The notes: generated by a model not told the origin, from the sequence alone. 23,808 nt of DNA from DATGKD01 sp035294855 (GCA_035294855.1 DATGKD010000153.1:1-23808), one strand, 5' to 3'; shown: positions 8,271 through 16,424, counted from the stretch's first letter. Numbers and translations are program-made.

Positions 8271-8498
8271 TCAGGCGCGCTTGGTGCGCGACCGCGACCC
8301 GCGCTGCCCGTAGCGACGCTGGAACCGCTCGACCCGCCCACCGGAGTCGACGAGCTTCTGCTTGCCGGTGAAGAACGGGTGGCACTCGTTGCACAGCTCG
8401 ACGTGGAGCTCCGCCTTGGTGGAGCGGGTGGTGAACGTGTTGCCGCACGAGCAGCGGACGCTGGCGTCGACGTACTGGGGATGGATGTCGGTCTTCAT
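8271..8498 (-). CDS. rpmE: 50S ribosomal protein L31, zinc-binding form
   Basis: A 75-residue ribosomal protein that bridges the large and small subunits. The N-terminus MKTDIHPQYV and the motif CNECHPFFTGKQKLVDSGGRVERF are diagnostic. The four zinc ligands Cys16, Cys18, Cys36 and Cys39 are intact. It is therefore the zinc-containing (C+) paralogue, whose zinc can be released when a zinc-free copy replaces it; no such copy is in the window. The C-terminus is very basic. ATG at 8498, with only weak GGACACC upstream. It lies 33 bases after rho, as in other actinobacteria. Confidence 0.97.
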   Translation of the reverse strand: MKTDIHPQYVDASVRCSCGNTFTTRSTKAELHVELCNECHPFFTGKQKLVDSGGRVERFQRRYGQRGSRSRTKRA

Positions 8499-8531
8499 TT
8501 GGTGTCCATTCTAAGGCGGGAGCCGTGGAGA

Positions 8532-10187
8532 TCAGACGGGCGGGGCGGGCCCCTTGGCGATGTCCGCCAGGAACTCGTCGTTGCTCTTGGTCGTCCTGAT
8601 CTTGTCCATCAGCAATTCCAGGCCGGCAGCCGCACTGCCGTCGGCAGCCAGCGCGTTGAGCACCCGCCGCAGCTTCCAGACCTGCTGAAGCTGGCCCCGC
8701 TCGAAGAGGAGCTCCTCGTGCCGGGTGGAGCTGGCGTTGACGTCGATCGACGGGTAGAGGCGGCGCTCAGCGAGGCGGCGGTCCAGGCGCAACTCCATGT
8801 TGCCCGTGCCCTTGAACTCTTCGAAGATCACCTCGTCCATCTTCGAACCGGTCTCGACGAGAGCCGTGGCCAGGATCGTGAGCGAGCCGCCCTCCTCGAT
8901 GTTGCGGGCCGCACCGAAGAACTTCTTCGGCGGGTAGAGGGCACCGGAGTCGACGCCACCGGACATGATGCGGCCGCTCGCCGGCTGGGCCAGGTTGTAC
9001 GCACGCGCCAACCGGGTAATGCCGTCGAGCACGATCACGACATCCTTGCCGAGCTCGACGAGGCGCTTGGCCCGGTCGATGGTCAGCTCGGCGATGGCGG
9101 TGTGCTCGTCAGAGGGGCGGTCGAACGTCGACGCAACGACTTCGCCCTTGACCGACCGACGCATGTCGGTGACTTCCTCGGGCCGTTCGTCCACGAGGAG
9201 CACGATCAGGTGCACCTCGGGGTTGTTCGCCTCGATCGAGTGGGCGATCTGCTTCAAGATGGTGGTCTTCCCCGCCTTGGGCGGCGAGACGATCATCCCG
9301 CGCTGTCCCTTGCCGATCGGAGAGAGCAGGTCGATGATCCGCGTGGTCACTTCCGCCGAGCCGTTGGTCTCCAAGCGGAGCTTCTCATCGGGGAAGAGGG
9401 GCGTGAGGTCTTCGAATCGTGGCCGGTTGCGGGCCTCGTCGGGGGGGAGCCCGCAAACCGAGTCGATCCGGATGAGAGCGGGGAACTTCTCGTTGGACGC
9501 CGCGGGGCGGCACGCGCCTTCCACGTAATCGCCCTTGCGGAGCGCGAAACGGCGCGCCTGGCTGATCGACACGTAGACATCGCGCGCGCTCGGGAGGTAC
9601 CCCTCGGCGCGCAGGAAGCCATAGCCCTCGTCGCGGAGGTCGAGCAGTCCCCGCACGGGGATGAGCTCGCCCGAGTACTGCGCGTCCTGGCCGCCGCCCT
9701 GCAGCTCGCGGTCGCCGCCCGCTCCGCCGCCACGCTCGCGGCCCCGGCGTCTGCGACCCCGCCGGTTGCCGGGATCGCCGCCGCCGCCCTGGGCCATGTG
9801 CTGGCGATTCTGGCCGCCGCCTTGTCGGGCCGGGGAACGGTCCTGGGGGCCTGCACCGGTCTCCGCCGTCGTGACGGGAAGCCCCGGGGCCGTTCCGTCG
9901 GCTTCGTCAGCGGTGTCGGCCGCCTCGTCGCTCGCCGTGTCACCTGGCGCGCTGCCGTTCGAGTCCTCGGGAGCCGACGCGCCACGCGAGCGGGACCCTC
10001 GCCCACCGCCGTTGGACTGCTCGGGCGATCCCACCTCGACACCGGCCGCCCGCAGGATCTGGTCGATGATGTCGGCCTTCTTACTGCGGGAGTTGGTGTC
10101 GAGCGCCATCGCCTGAGCGATCGCCCGGAGTTCTTCGCGTTCCTTGCGTTCGAGTACGGACCGCTCGAGCTGTTGCTCTGCAGCCAT
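8532..10187 (-). CDS. rho: Transcription termination factor Rho with low-complexity insertion
   Basis: A 551-residue hexameric RNA helicase that ends transcription. The N-terminal helical domain covers about residues 1-50 (LRAIAQAMALDTNSRSKKADIIDQIL). Then comes a low-complexity stretch of roughly 115 residues, first acidic/Ser/Ala-rich, then Gly/Arg-rich with an RRGRRRRGRERGG patch. The cold-shock RNA-binding domain follows (about 168-245, GYGFLRAEGY), then the ATPase core with Walker A SPPKAGKTT (about 301-309), Walker B DVVIVLDG (about 382-389) and the secondary RNA site VDSGALYPPKKFFGAARN. Similar insertions are known in actinobacterial Rho such as Micrococcus luteus. ATG 10187 is preferred over GTG 10193, because GAGG lies 5 bases before it, whereas GTG 10193 is inside that site. 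A 5' leader region of over 300 bases precedes it. Confidence 0.96.
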   Translation of the reverse strand: MAAEQQLERSVLERKEREELRAIAQAMALDTNSRSKKADIIDQILRAAGVEVGSPEQSNGGGRGSRSRGASAPEDSNGSAPGDTASDEAADTADEADGTAPGLPVTTAETGAGPQDRSPARQGGGQNRQHMAQGGGGDPGNRRGRRRRGRERGGGAGGDRELQGGGQDAQYSGELIPVRGLLDLRDEGYGFLRAEGYLPSARDVYVSISQARRFALRKGDYVEGACRPAASNEKFPALIRIDSVCGLPPDEARNRPRFEDLTPLFPDEKLRLETNGSAEVTTRIIDLLSPIGKGQRGMIVSPPKAGKTTILKQIAHSIEANNPEVHLIVLLVDERPEEVTDMRRSVKGEVVASTFDRPSDEHTAIAELTIDRAKRLVELGKDVVIVLDGITRLARAYNLAQPASGRIMSGGVDSGALYPPKKFFGAARNIEEGGSLTILATALVETGSKMDEVIFEEFKGTGNMELRLDRRLAERRLYPSIDVNASSTRHEELLFERGQLQQVWKLRRVLNALAADGSAAAGLELLMDKIRTTKSNDEFLADIAKGPAPPV

Positions 10188-10193
10188 TTCCAC

Positions 10194-10516
10194 CTCGCTC
10201 TATCGCGCCTCGTGCGGTCCGGGTGTTCGGACGTCAGATGACGCAGGAAGGGAGTAAGACGCCCGGCGGTTGTACGTCGGGTTTCACCGCGTTCCCCACC
10301 GAGCCAATGCCGAGGAGTGCCCGAAGGGCCGACTGCGAGAGGCTGCCGGCCGCGTCGCTCCCGACGATGCTGGAGGGCGGCGGTACCTCCATGCTACCGG
10401 ACGACCGCCCGGAAGGGCAACACCATCCGCTGCCCGACTCTCCCACAACACCGATGCCGGTCTCGTTGTTCCCGCCCCACGGAAACTGCGGGTACCGGGG
10501 CGTCTCCGCCAGCGCC
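10194..10516 (-). other. Intergenic region between thrC and rho (no gene seen; thrB slot)
   Basis: The 323 bases between the thrC stop and the rho start hold no convincing gene. An open minus frame does run across it from inside thrC to 10234. However, its product is Pro/Ser/Gly-rich, overlaps thrC out of frame, and shows no GHMP-kinase motif. The region contains the candidate rho promoter at 10391-10420, short GC-rich inverted repeats, and the GAGG ribosome binding site of rho. In related actinobacteria this slot usually carries homoserine kinase (thrB). Confidence 0.6.
10391..10420 (-). promoter_or_regulatory. rho: Candidate rho promoter
   Basis: On the minus strand TTGCCC (10420-10415) and TAGCAT (10396-10391) are separated by 18 bases. 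They fit the TTGnnn / TAnnnT pattern of actinobacterial housekeeping promoters. Transcription would start near 10385 and give a leader of roughly 190 bases before rho. Rho genes often have long leaders used for autoregulation. The boxes were found by eye, so this is a modest-confidence call. Confidence 0.4.
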
Positions 10517-11557
10517 CTACAAGCCGAGGGCGGCGAGGACCGCGCCGTAATCGGCGTCGACGGGGGTCGGTACCGAGATCTGGCTGATGGCGAGGTCGGG
10601 GTCCTTGAGGCCGTGGCCGGTGAGGACGCATACGACCGTGGAGCCCGCCGGCGCCCCATGTTTGAGCAGTCCGGCCACCGAGGCCGCCGAGGCCGCCTCG
10701 CAGAAGACCGACTCTTCCTGAGCGAGAAAGCGGTACGCGGCGAGGATCTCTTCGTCCGTCACGGCCTCGATGCCGCCGCCCGACTCGCTCGCCGCGGCGG
10801 TCGCGCCATACCAGGAAGCGGGGTTCCCGATTCGGATGGCGCTCGCCACCGTGTCGGGCTGCTCGACCGGGTGCCCGATCACGATCGGAGCTGCGCCCGC
10901 CGCCTGGAATCCGAACATCCTCGGTAGGCGAGTCGAGCGGCCGGCCTCGCGGTATTCGAGATAACCCTTCCAGTACGCCGTGATGTTCCCGGCATTGCCG
11001 ACGGGAATGCAGTGGAGATCGGGCGCGTCCCCCAGGGCGTCGACCACCTCGAAGGCGCCGGTCTTCTGTCCTTCGATCCGGAACGGGTTGACGGAGTTGA
11101 CGACGGTCACCGGTGCCTGTTCGCCGAGGCGGCGGACGATCGACAGTGCTTCGTCGAAGTTCCCCCGCACCTGGAGCACTCTGGCCCCGTGGACGAGCGC
11201 CTGGGCGAGCTTGCCGAGCGCGATATGGCCCTCGGGGATGAGCACGGCGCACGTGAGTCCCGCACGCGCCGCGTACGCGGCCGCCGACGCGGAGGTGTTC
11301 CCTGTCGACGCGCACACCACCGCTTTGGCGCCGTCCTCCAGTGCCTTCGAGATCGCGAGCGTCATGCCCCGGTCCTTGAACGAGCCGGTGGGATTCATCC
11401 CCTCGAGCTTGAGCAGCACGCGGGCCTCGACCCGCTCGGACAGACGAGGCGCGGGCAGGAGCGGCGTGCTCCCCTCGAGCAGGGTGACGACAGGCGTGGC
11501 CTCGGTGACCGGGAGCATCGACCGGTACGACACGATGATCCCGGGCCAGGGTGTCAC
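10517..11557 (-). CDS. thrC: Threonine synthase
   Basis: A 346-residue PLP enzyme converting O-phosphohomoserine to threonine. The Schiff-base lysine is Lys61 in NPTGSFKDRGM. The STGNTSASAAAYAARAG stretch (about 84-100) and the phosphate-binding GNAGN loop near residue 198 are present. The compact length matches the short actinobacterial/plant-like class rather than the 430-residue E. coli type. Start GTG 11557 overlaps the hom stop as GTGA, so hom and thrC are translationally coupled. Its substrate requires homoserine kinase, which is not encoded next to it as would be expected. Confidence 0.94.
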   Translation of the reverse strand: MTPWPGIIVSYRSMLPVTEATPVVTLLEGSTPLLPAPRLSERVEARVLLKLEGMNPTGSFKDRGMTLAISKALEDGAKAVVCASTGNTSASAAAYAARAGLTCAVLIPEGHIALGKLAQALVHGARVLQVRGNFDEALSIVRRLGEQAPVTVVNSVNPFRIEGQKTGAFEVVDALGDAPDLHCIPVGNAGNITAYWKGYLEYREAGRSTRLPRMFGFQAAGAAPIVIGHPVEQPDTVASAIRIGNPASWYGATAAASESGGGIEAVTDEEILAAYRFLAQEESVFCEAASAASVAGLLKHGAPAGSTVVCVLTGHGLKDPDLAISQISVPTPVDADYGAVLAALGL

Positions 11558-12927
11558 CGGGAACGGTCCTCCTCGTCACCGATCACCCGCAGGACCCCGC
11601 CGACATGTCCGACCACGTCGAGGCGGCGGAGCCCTTCGAGGGTGCGCCTGACGTCACCCTGGCGAGCGACGTGGGTGAGGAAGATGAGGCGGGCCTCGTC
11701 GTCCAGGCCCACCTGCTCCATCGAACGGATCGACACGCCGTGCTCCCCGAACACCGTGGCCACCGCGGCCAGGACCCCGGGCCGGTCGAGCACGTCGATG
11801 TTCAGGTACCACGCGCACCGGATCTCGTCGGCGGGCCGGATGCGAGGGCGCAGACGGCGGACGAGTGGCGCGTGCGAGCCCTGACGAAGACGGTGGGCGG
11901 CGTCGATGAGATCGCCGAGGACCGCCGATGCGGTGGGTGGGCCACCAGCCCCTCGCCCGTACAGCATGAGCTCGCCCGCGCTGTCCCCCTCGACGAACAC
12001 GGCGTTGAACGCGCCGCGCACCGCTGCGAGCGGGTGCGAGGCGGGGAGCATGGCGGGGTGGACACGCACCGAGATCTCGGGGGCATCCTTTGCGGGGGCG
12101 GTGTCGGCGGATGCGTTCTCCACGCGCTCTGCGACGGCGAGCAGCTTGACGACGTAGCCGAGGCGCCCTGCGAAGGCGACGTCCACGGGATGGACCGAAG
12201 CGATGCCTTCCCGGGGAACGTCGTCGGCCACCACGTCGCATCGGAACGCCAGCGACGCCAGGATGGCCGCCTTGGCTGCCGCGTCGTGACCGTCCACGTC
12301 AGCGCTCGGGTCGCGCTCGGCGAAACCGAGCCGTTGGGCCTCGGCAAGTGCCTGGGTGTACGACATGCCGCCGTCCGCCATCATCGTCAGGATGAAGTTC
12401 GTCGTTCCGTTGACGATGCCCATCACACGGCGGATACCCTCACCCGCGAGCGACTCCCGCAGCGGCCGGATCAGCGGAATGGCCCCCGCGACGGCCGCTT
12501 CGTAGAGGAGGTCGACGCCGGCGGCGTCCGCCGCCTTCGCGAGGGCGTTGCCGTGTGATGCGAGCAATTCCTTGTTCGCCGTCACCACCGGCTTGCCGGC
12601 GGCCAGCGCCGCCTCGACCAGCCCGCCAGCCGGTTCGAGGCCGCCGATGAGCTCGACGATCACGTCGACCGAGGGGTCCGTGACGAGCTCCTTGGGGTCG
12701 CCGGTGATGAGCTGCGGAGGCAAGCCGGCGCGGCGCCGGCTCGGATCGCGCACGGCGACCTTCGCCACCTCGAAACGCACGCCGGAGCGAGCCTCGATCG
12801 CGTCGGAATCATTGAGCAGGAGCGCGACGAGCGCCGAACCCACCGTGCCGTGTCCGAGGACGCCGACCCGGACGGTCGTTCCGGCAGGAGGATCGCCAGC
12901 CTCGCGGCGCGGCTTCCTCGTCACCAT
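11554..12927 (-). CDS. hom: Homoserine dehydrogenase with C-terminal ACT domain
   Basis: A 457-residue monofunctional NAD(P)-dependent dehydrogenase reducing aspartate semialdehyde to homoserine. It has the Rossmann fold VGVLGHGTVGSAL (about 21-33), the ANKELLASHG stretch around residue 116, the catalytic-domain motifs NGTTNFILTMM and the GFAERDPSADVDGHDAAAK segment. A C-terminal ACT domain (about 377-450, LNIDVLDRPGVLAAVATVFGE and SIRSMEQ) usually confers threonine feedback inhibition in Gram-positive enzymes. There is no fused aspartokinase. ATG 12927, with GAGCAG upstream at very short spacing. The 94-base gap to lysA contains no strong hairpin. Confidence 0.95.
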   Translation of the reverse strand: MVTRKPRREAGDPPAGTTVRVGVLGHGTVGSALVALLLNDSDAIEARSGVRFEVAKVAVRDPSRRRAGLPPQLITGDPKELVTDPSVDVIVELIGGLEPAGGLVEAALAAGKPVVTANKELLASHGNALAKAADAAGVDLLYEAAVAGAIPLIRPLRESLAGEGIRRVMGIVNGTTNFILTMMADGGMSYTQALAEAQRLGFAERDPSADVDGHDAAAKAAILASLAFRCDVVADDVPREGIASVHPVDVAFAGRLGYVVKLLAVAERVENASADTAPAKDAPEISVRVHPAMLPASHPLAAVRGAFNAVFVEGDSAGELMLYGRGAGGPPTASAVLGDLIDAAHRLRQGSHAPLVRRLRPRIRPADEIRCAWYLNIDVLDRPGVLAAVATVFGEHGVSIRSMEQVGLDDEARLIFLTHVARQGDVRRTLEGLRRLDVVGHVGGVLRVIGDEEDRSR

Positions 12928-13021
12928 CTGCTCAAGCTACCGCCCCGAACACACCGAGCCGGGACGTTCGAGACGAACCGAGCCGAGCATGCCATCGCTC
13001 CGGCCGCCCGGGTCGCCGGCG

Positions 13022-14371
13022 TCAGGCGTCGAGACGTACGAGGTCCTCGTCGGTCTCGCGCCGGACGACTGCGCGGGCCTCGCCGTCGCGAACGAACACC
13101 ACTGCGGGACGGGGCACCTTGTTGTAATTCGACGCCATGGCGTAGCCGTACGCGCCCGTCACCGGCGTCGCGAGGACGTCGCCGACCACCACGTCGGCGG
13201 GAAGGCGCCCGTCCGCCACGACGATGTCACCGGACTCGCAGTGCTTGCCGACCACGCGCACCGCCCGCGGCCGATCGGCACCGGCGATGCGCGGGAGGAA
13301 CGTCTCGTATCCGCTGCCGTACAGCACGGGGCGAGGATTGTCGCTCATGCCGCCGTCCACCGCGACATAGGTGCGCACGTCCGGGATCTCCTTGATCGTG
13401 CCCACGCGGTACAAGGTGATCCCCGCGGTGGCGACGATCGATCGTCCTGGCTCGGCCGTGACCCGCGTGCCCGGCGGGATCCCCGCGGTGCGGCACGCTT
13501 CATGGACGGTCTCGGCCCACTCGCGAATCGACGGCGCGGACTCGGACGCCACGTACGGGACTCCGAGGCCTCCGCCGACGCACAGCTCCGCCAATCCCAG
13601 CGGGACGAAGAAGTCGGCCAGCACCGACACCTCCTCGGCGAACGAATCCACCCGGAACACCTGGCTCCCGATGTGCGCGTGCAGCCCGGCGAGCTCCACA
13701 CCGGGTAACGCCCGCACCCGCTCCACCGCTTCATGGGCGGCCCCCGACAGGAGACCGAACCCGAACTTGGAATCGGCCTGGCCGGTGCGCACGAACTCGT
13801 GGGTGTGGGCCTCGACACCCGGCGTCACCCTGACCGACACAGACGGGGGCTGCGCCGTCGGCACCGCGCGCGACGCGTCATGGCCGCCGGTCAGGCGGGC
13901 GAGCCGCTCGATCTCGTCGAAGGAGTCCACGACGATCCGCCCCACCCCATCGGTGAGCGCACGCCGAAGCTCCTCCTCCGATTTGTTGTTGCCGTGGAAC
14001 ACGAGGCGGGCAGGCGGGACGCCAGCCGAAAGCGCCACGTGGAGCTCGCCCCCGGTGGACACGTCCAGCCACAGGCCTTCTTCGTACGCCAACCGCGCCA
14101 TGGCCCGACACAAAAAGGCCTTGCCGGCATACGCGACGCCCTCGCCCCACGCCACGAGCGCTTCACGGCACCGGGCGCGCACGTGAGCCTCGTCGTAGAC
14201 GAACACGGGGGTACCGTGACGCTCCGCCAAGTCGATGAGGTCCACGCCACCGACGGTGAGGCGGCCCTCTGCCCCGACCTCGGCGGTCATCGGGAGCAGG
14301 TCCATGCGGAGCGGGCCTTCGTCAGCAGGGGGTCCCGCGTCGATCGCAAGATCGCTGTCGACCCCGTCCAT
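13022..14371 (-). CDS. lysA: Diaminopimelate decarboxylase
   Basis: A 449-residue fold-III PLP enzyme that decarboxylates meso-diaminopimelate to lysine. Visible features: the PLP lysine in VAYAGKAF, the HGNNKS stretch, HAHIGSQ, the GGGLGVPY glycine loop, EPGRSIVA, and the active-site Cys in GKHCESGD near the dimer interface. The start is uncertain. ATG 14455 has AAGGGG 6 bases upstream, but its first codons run through a near-perfect palindrome. ATG 14371 and ATG 14305 (MDLLPMTAEV, nearest to the usual N-terminus, with AAGG 10 bases upstream) are alternatives. I chose 14371 as a compromise. It follows argS and precedes hom, as in mycobacteria. Confidence 0.93.
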   Translation of the reverse strand: MDGVDSDLAIDAGPPADEGPLRMDLLPMTAEVGAEGRLTVGGVDLIDLAERHGTPVFVYDEAHVRARCREALVAWGEGVAYAGKAFLCRAMARLAYEEGLWLDVSTGGELHVALSAGVPPARLVFHGNNKSEEELRRALTDGVGRIVVDSFDEIERLARLTGGHDASRAVPTAQPPSVSVRVTPGVEAHTHEFVRTGQADSKFGFGLLSGAAHEAVERVRALPGVELAGLHAHIGSQVFRVDSFAEEVSVLADFFVPLGLAELCVGGGLGVPYVASESAPSIREWAETVHEACRTAGIPPGTRVTAEPGRSIVATAGITLYRVGTIKEIPDVRTYVAVDGGMSDNPRPVLYGSGYETFLPRIAGADRPRAVRVVGKHCESGDIVVADGRLPADVVVGDVLATPVTGAYGYAMASNYNKVPRPAVVFVRDGEARAVVRRETDEDLVRLDA

Positions 14372-14414
14372 CCGGCCGAGGCTACCGACGGCGCCGGTTC
14401 TCCCGAGCACGCGC

Positions 14415-14450
14415 GGTGCGATTCCGATCCGGCCGGATCGGGATCGCACC
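14415..14450. repeat. 36-bp near-perfect palindrome between argS and lysA
   Basis: Arms GGTGCGATTCCGATCCGG (14415-14432) and CCGGATCGGGATCGCACC (14433-14450) are reverse complements with a single mismatch and no spacer. As RNA it would form an 18-position hairpin just after the argS stop (14466). It lacks a T-run. It may be a terminator or processing site between argS and lysA, an attenuator, or a protein-binding operator. Confidence 0.65.
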
Positions 14451-14465
14451 CGCATCGGCGACCCC

Positions 14466-16088
14466 TTACATGGATTCGGGTGCGCTCACGCCCAGAAGGT
14501 CGAGGCCGACGGCGAGCCCGATGCGCGCCGCTTCGACGAGCCAGAGACGCGCCTGGGTCAGCTCGGCTCCGGTCCCCTCGGCCAAGACGGGACAGTCGTG
14601 GTAGAAGCCGTGGAAGCGCCCAGCCAGCTCGCGAACCCACCCGGTCACCTTGTGCGGTGCCCGATCCCGTGCGGATTCGGCCACGACGTCGGGGAGCTCC
14701 TCGAGGCAGCGGAGCAGCTCCAGCTCGCGCTCGTGCAGGAGCAGCGACAGGTCGACCTCCGGGATCCGGCGGCGATCGATCCGGCGCTCGGCACGCACCC
14801 GATCGATCGACGCGATGCGGGCGTAGGCGTACTGCACGTAGAAGACGGGGTTCTCCATCGACTGACGGCGCACGAGGTCGAGGTCGAGCGAGGTGGGCTG
14901 GTCGATCGACGTCATGAGCGACAAAAGGCGTGTCGCATCGGGCCCGAGGTCGTCGATCAGCACGTCGAGCGCCACGAAGTTGCCCGCCCGCTTGGACATC
15001 TGCCCCGCCTGCCCTCCTTGCACGAGCGAGACCATCTGTCCGATCTTCACCTCGAGACGTCCGGGCTCGACACCCATGGCCTCGACGCCCAGATGCAAGC
15101 TCTTCACCTGCCCGGCGTGGTCTGCTCCGAAGACGTCGATCACGCGGTCGAACCCGCGCACCAGGAACTTGTCTCGGTGGTAGGCGAGGTCCCCGGCGAG
15201 GTAGGTGACGTCGCCGTTCGACTTTCGCAGCACGCGGTCGCGGCTGTCACCGAGTCGGGTCGATCGCAACCACACGGCGCCGTCCTCCTCCTCGACGAGA
15301 CCCTTGTCGGCGAGGAGCGCCAGGGTTTCCTCCACCGCCCCGCTCTCCTCGACTGACGCCTGACTGCGCCACTCGTCGAATCGGATCCCCATGCGCGTCA
15401 ACGTGGCGCGGATGTTCGCCAGGATGGGCTCGACCGCCCAGGCGCCCGCTGATTCCACGTCGTCGGGCCCCTCGTACCGCTGGGCGAGATCGGTCACGTA
15501 CGCGCCCTGGTATCCGGTATCGGGAACCGGCTCCCCGCGTCGGCGGGCGAGGATGCTCTCCCCGAGGTTGCGGATCTGTCCGCCGGTGTCGTTGACGTAG
15601 TACTCGCGGTGGACCTGCCAGCCACACCGTGCGAGGACACGGCCGAGGGCGTCGCCGTAGGCCGCCCACCAGCCGTTGCCGACGTGGAGCGGGCCCGTCG
15701 GGTTGGCCGAGACGAATTCGATCTGGACGCGTTCGGCCGCCCCGAACTCGAAGCGGGCGTAATCGTCCTCGCCCATGGCGACGACGTCGACGAGCGCTTC
15801 GTGCAGCCATCCGGGCGCAAGCCGGAAGTTCACGAATCCCCCGCCGGCGACCTCGACGGATTGCAGGTGGGGCGGCGGGTCCGCTCGGAGCCGCTCGGCA
15901 ACGTCCTCGGCCAATTGCCGCGGGTTCCTGTTCACCTTCTTCGCATTTACCAGGGCGACGTTCGTCGACCAGTCACCGTGATCACGCCGTGCGGGGCGCT
16001 CCAGGTGGACGTCCGCCGGATCGACGTCGATGCCGAGCGCGGACAGGGCGCGGCTCACCGAAACTGCAAGGCCTGGGCGGACCGGCAT
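14466..16088 (-). CDS. argS: Arginyl-tRNA synthetase
   Basis: A 540-residue class I synthetase that charges tRNA-Arg in the cytosol. It has the N-terminal additional domain (about 1-95, with GDWSTNVAL), the signature FVSANPTGPLHVGN (125-138), the YYVNDTGGQIRNLG stretch, the FGADHAGQ and GQMSKRAGNFV motifs, and the C-terminal DALR-type anticodon-binding helices starting near SMENPVFYVQYAYARI. The HIGH-box reads HVGN instead of HVGH. Actinobacterial enzymes are known to vary at the last position (HIGG in Mycobacterium), so this does not imply inactivity. ATG 16088 gives a normal N-terminus but has no ribosome binding site at the right distance. The frame remains open far upstream through the tRNA, which is not coding. 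It is divergent from the tRNA-Arg gene. Confidence 0.95.
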   Translation of the reverse strand: MPVRPGLAVSVSRALSALGIDVDPADVHLERPARRDHGDWSTNVALVNAKKVNRNPRQLAEDVAERLRADPPPHLQSVEVAGGGFVNFRLAPGWLHEALVDVVAMGEDDYARFEFGAAERVQIEFVSANPTGPLHVGNGWWAAYGDALGRVLARCGWQVHREYYVNDTGGQIRNLGESILARRRGEPVPDTGYQGAYVTDLAQRYEGPDDVESAGAWAVEPILANIRATLTRMGIRFDEWRSQASVEESGAVEETLALLADKGLVEEEDGAVWLRSTRLGDSRDRVLRKSNGDVTYLAGDLAYHRDKFLVRGFDRVIDVFGADHAGQVKSLHLGVEAMGVEPGRLEVKIGQMVSLVQGGQAGQMSKRAGNFVALDVLIDDLGPDATRLLSLMTSIDQPTSLDLDLVRRQSMENPVFYVQYAYARIASIDRVRAERRIDRRRIPEVDLSLLLHERELELLRCLEELPDVVAESARDRAPHKVTGWVRELAGRFHGFYHDCPVLAEGTGAELTQARLWLVEAARIGLAVGLDLLGVSAPESM

Positions 16089-16127
16089 GGCCCGCTGAGG
16101 ATGGCGCGCCGCGACGATGCGCGCAAT

Positions 16128-16149
16128 TACCTCCCGGCTACCTCCCGGC
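16128..16149 (-). repeat. Tandem 11-bp repeat upstream of argS
   Basis: TACCTCCCGGC occurs twice back to back on the plus strand, which is GCCGGGAGGTA twice on the argS strand. Each copy holds a GGGAGG ribosome-binding-like core, 40-60 bases before the argS ATG. It could be chance, a regulatory site, or a sign that translation starts differently from the chosen ATG. Confidence 0.5.
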
Positions 16150-16189
16150 TCGACCGTTGCCGGCCACGGAACCGGCTCGAGGTGCCGAG

Positions 16190-16195
16190 TACATT
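16190..16195 (+). promoter_or_regulatory. Candidate -10 box of the tRNA-Arg gene
   Basis: TACATT fits the TAnnnT -10 consensus and lies 42 bases before the tRNA, a usual leader length for a processed tRNA. No good -35 element is seen at 16-19 bases; the nearest TTGCCG (16157-16162) is too far. Low-confidence call. Confidence 0.3.
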
Positions 16196-16237
16196 GAAGA
16201 CCCCGGCGCGCGGCGCGACGGCCCGCCCTGGCCCCAC

Positions 16238-16309
16238 GCCCTCGTAGCTCAGCGGATAGAGCACCGGCCTCCGGAGCCGGGTGCGCAGGTTCGAGTCCTG
16301 CCGAGGGCG
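16238..16309 (+). tRNA. tRNA-Arg (anticodon CCG)
   Basis: The cloverleaf folds completely. Acceptor stem: GCCCTCG (16238-16244) with CGAGGGC (16302-16308), and G as discriminator. D arm: GCTC/GAGC with loop AGCGGATA. Anticodon arm: CCGGC/GCCGG with loop CTCCGGA, anticodon CCG at 16271-16273, reading CGG. Variable loop: GTGC. T arm: GCAGG/CCTGC with TTCGAGT. The 3' CCA is not encoded. CGG is a plausible common Arg codon in such high-GC DNA. It stands next to, and divergent from, argS, the gene of the enzyme that charges it. Confidence 0.97.
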
Positions 16310-16424
16310 CGCAGAACCCACCTCCGAGCGGGCACGTACGAGCGTTCGTTCCCACTCGCCCGGCCCTCCAGACACCGACGGTGGCTCGCATCCGGCCGCC
16401 TCGTCCCCCGGGCGACCCCTCCCA

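Noticed and set aside
10234..10659. Open minus-strand frame across the thrC end and the rho leader, considered as a thrB remnant.
   Set aside because: It overlaps thrC out of frame and is low-complexity. It has no GHMP-kinase glycine/serine loop or other homoserine kinase motif.
16051..16125. A possible TTG-started 23-residue leader peptide with five arginines overlapping the argS start, suggesting arginine-dependent attenuation.
   Set aside because: The GGGAGG core is only 3 bases from the TTG, too close for normal initiation. The frame overlaps argS itself, and Arg codons are frequent by chance in this GC content.
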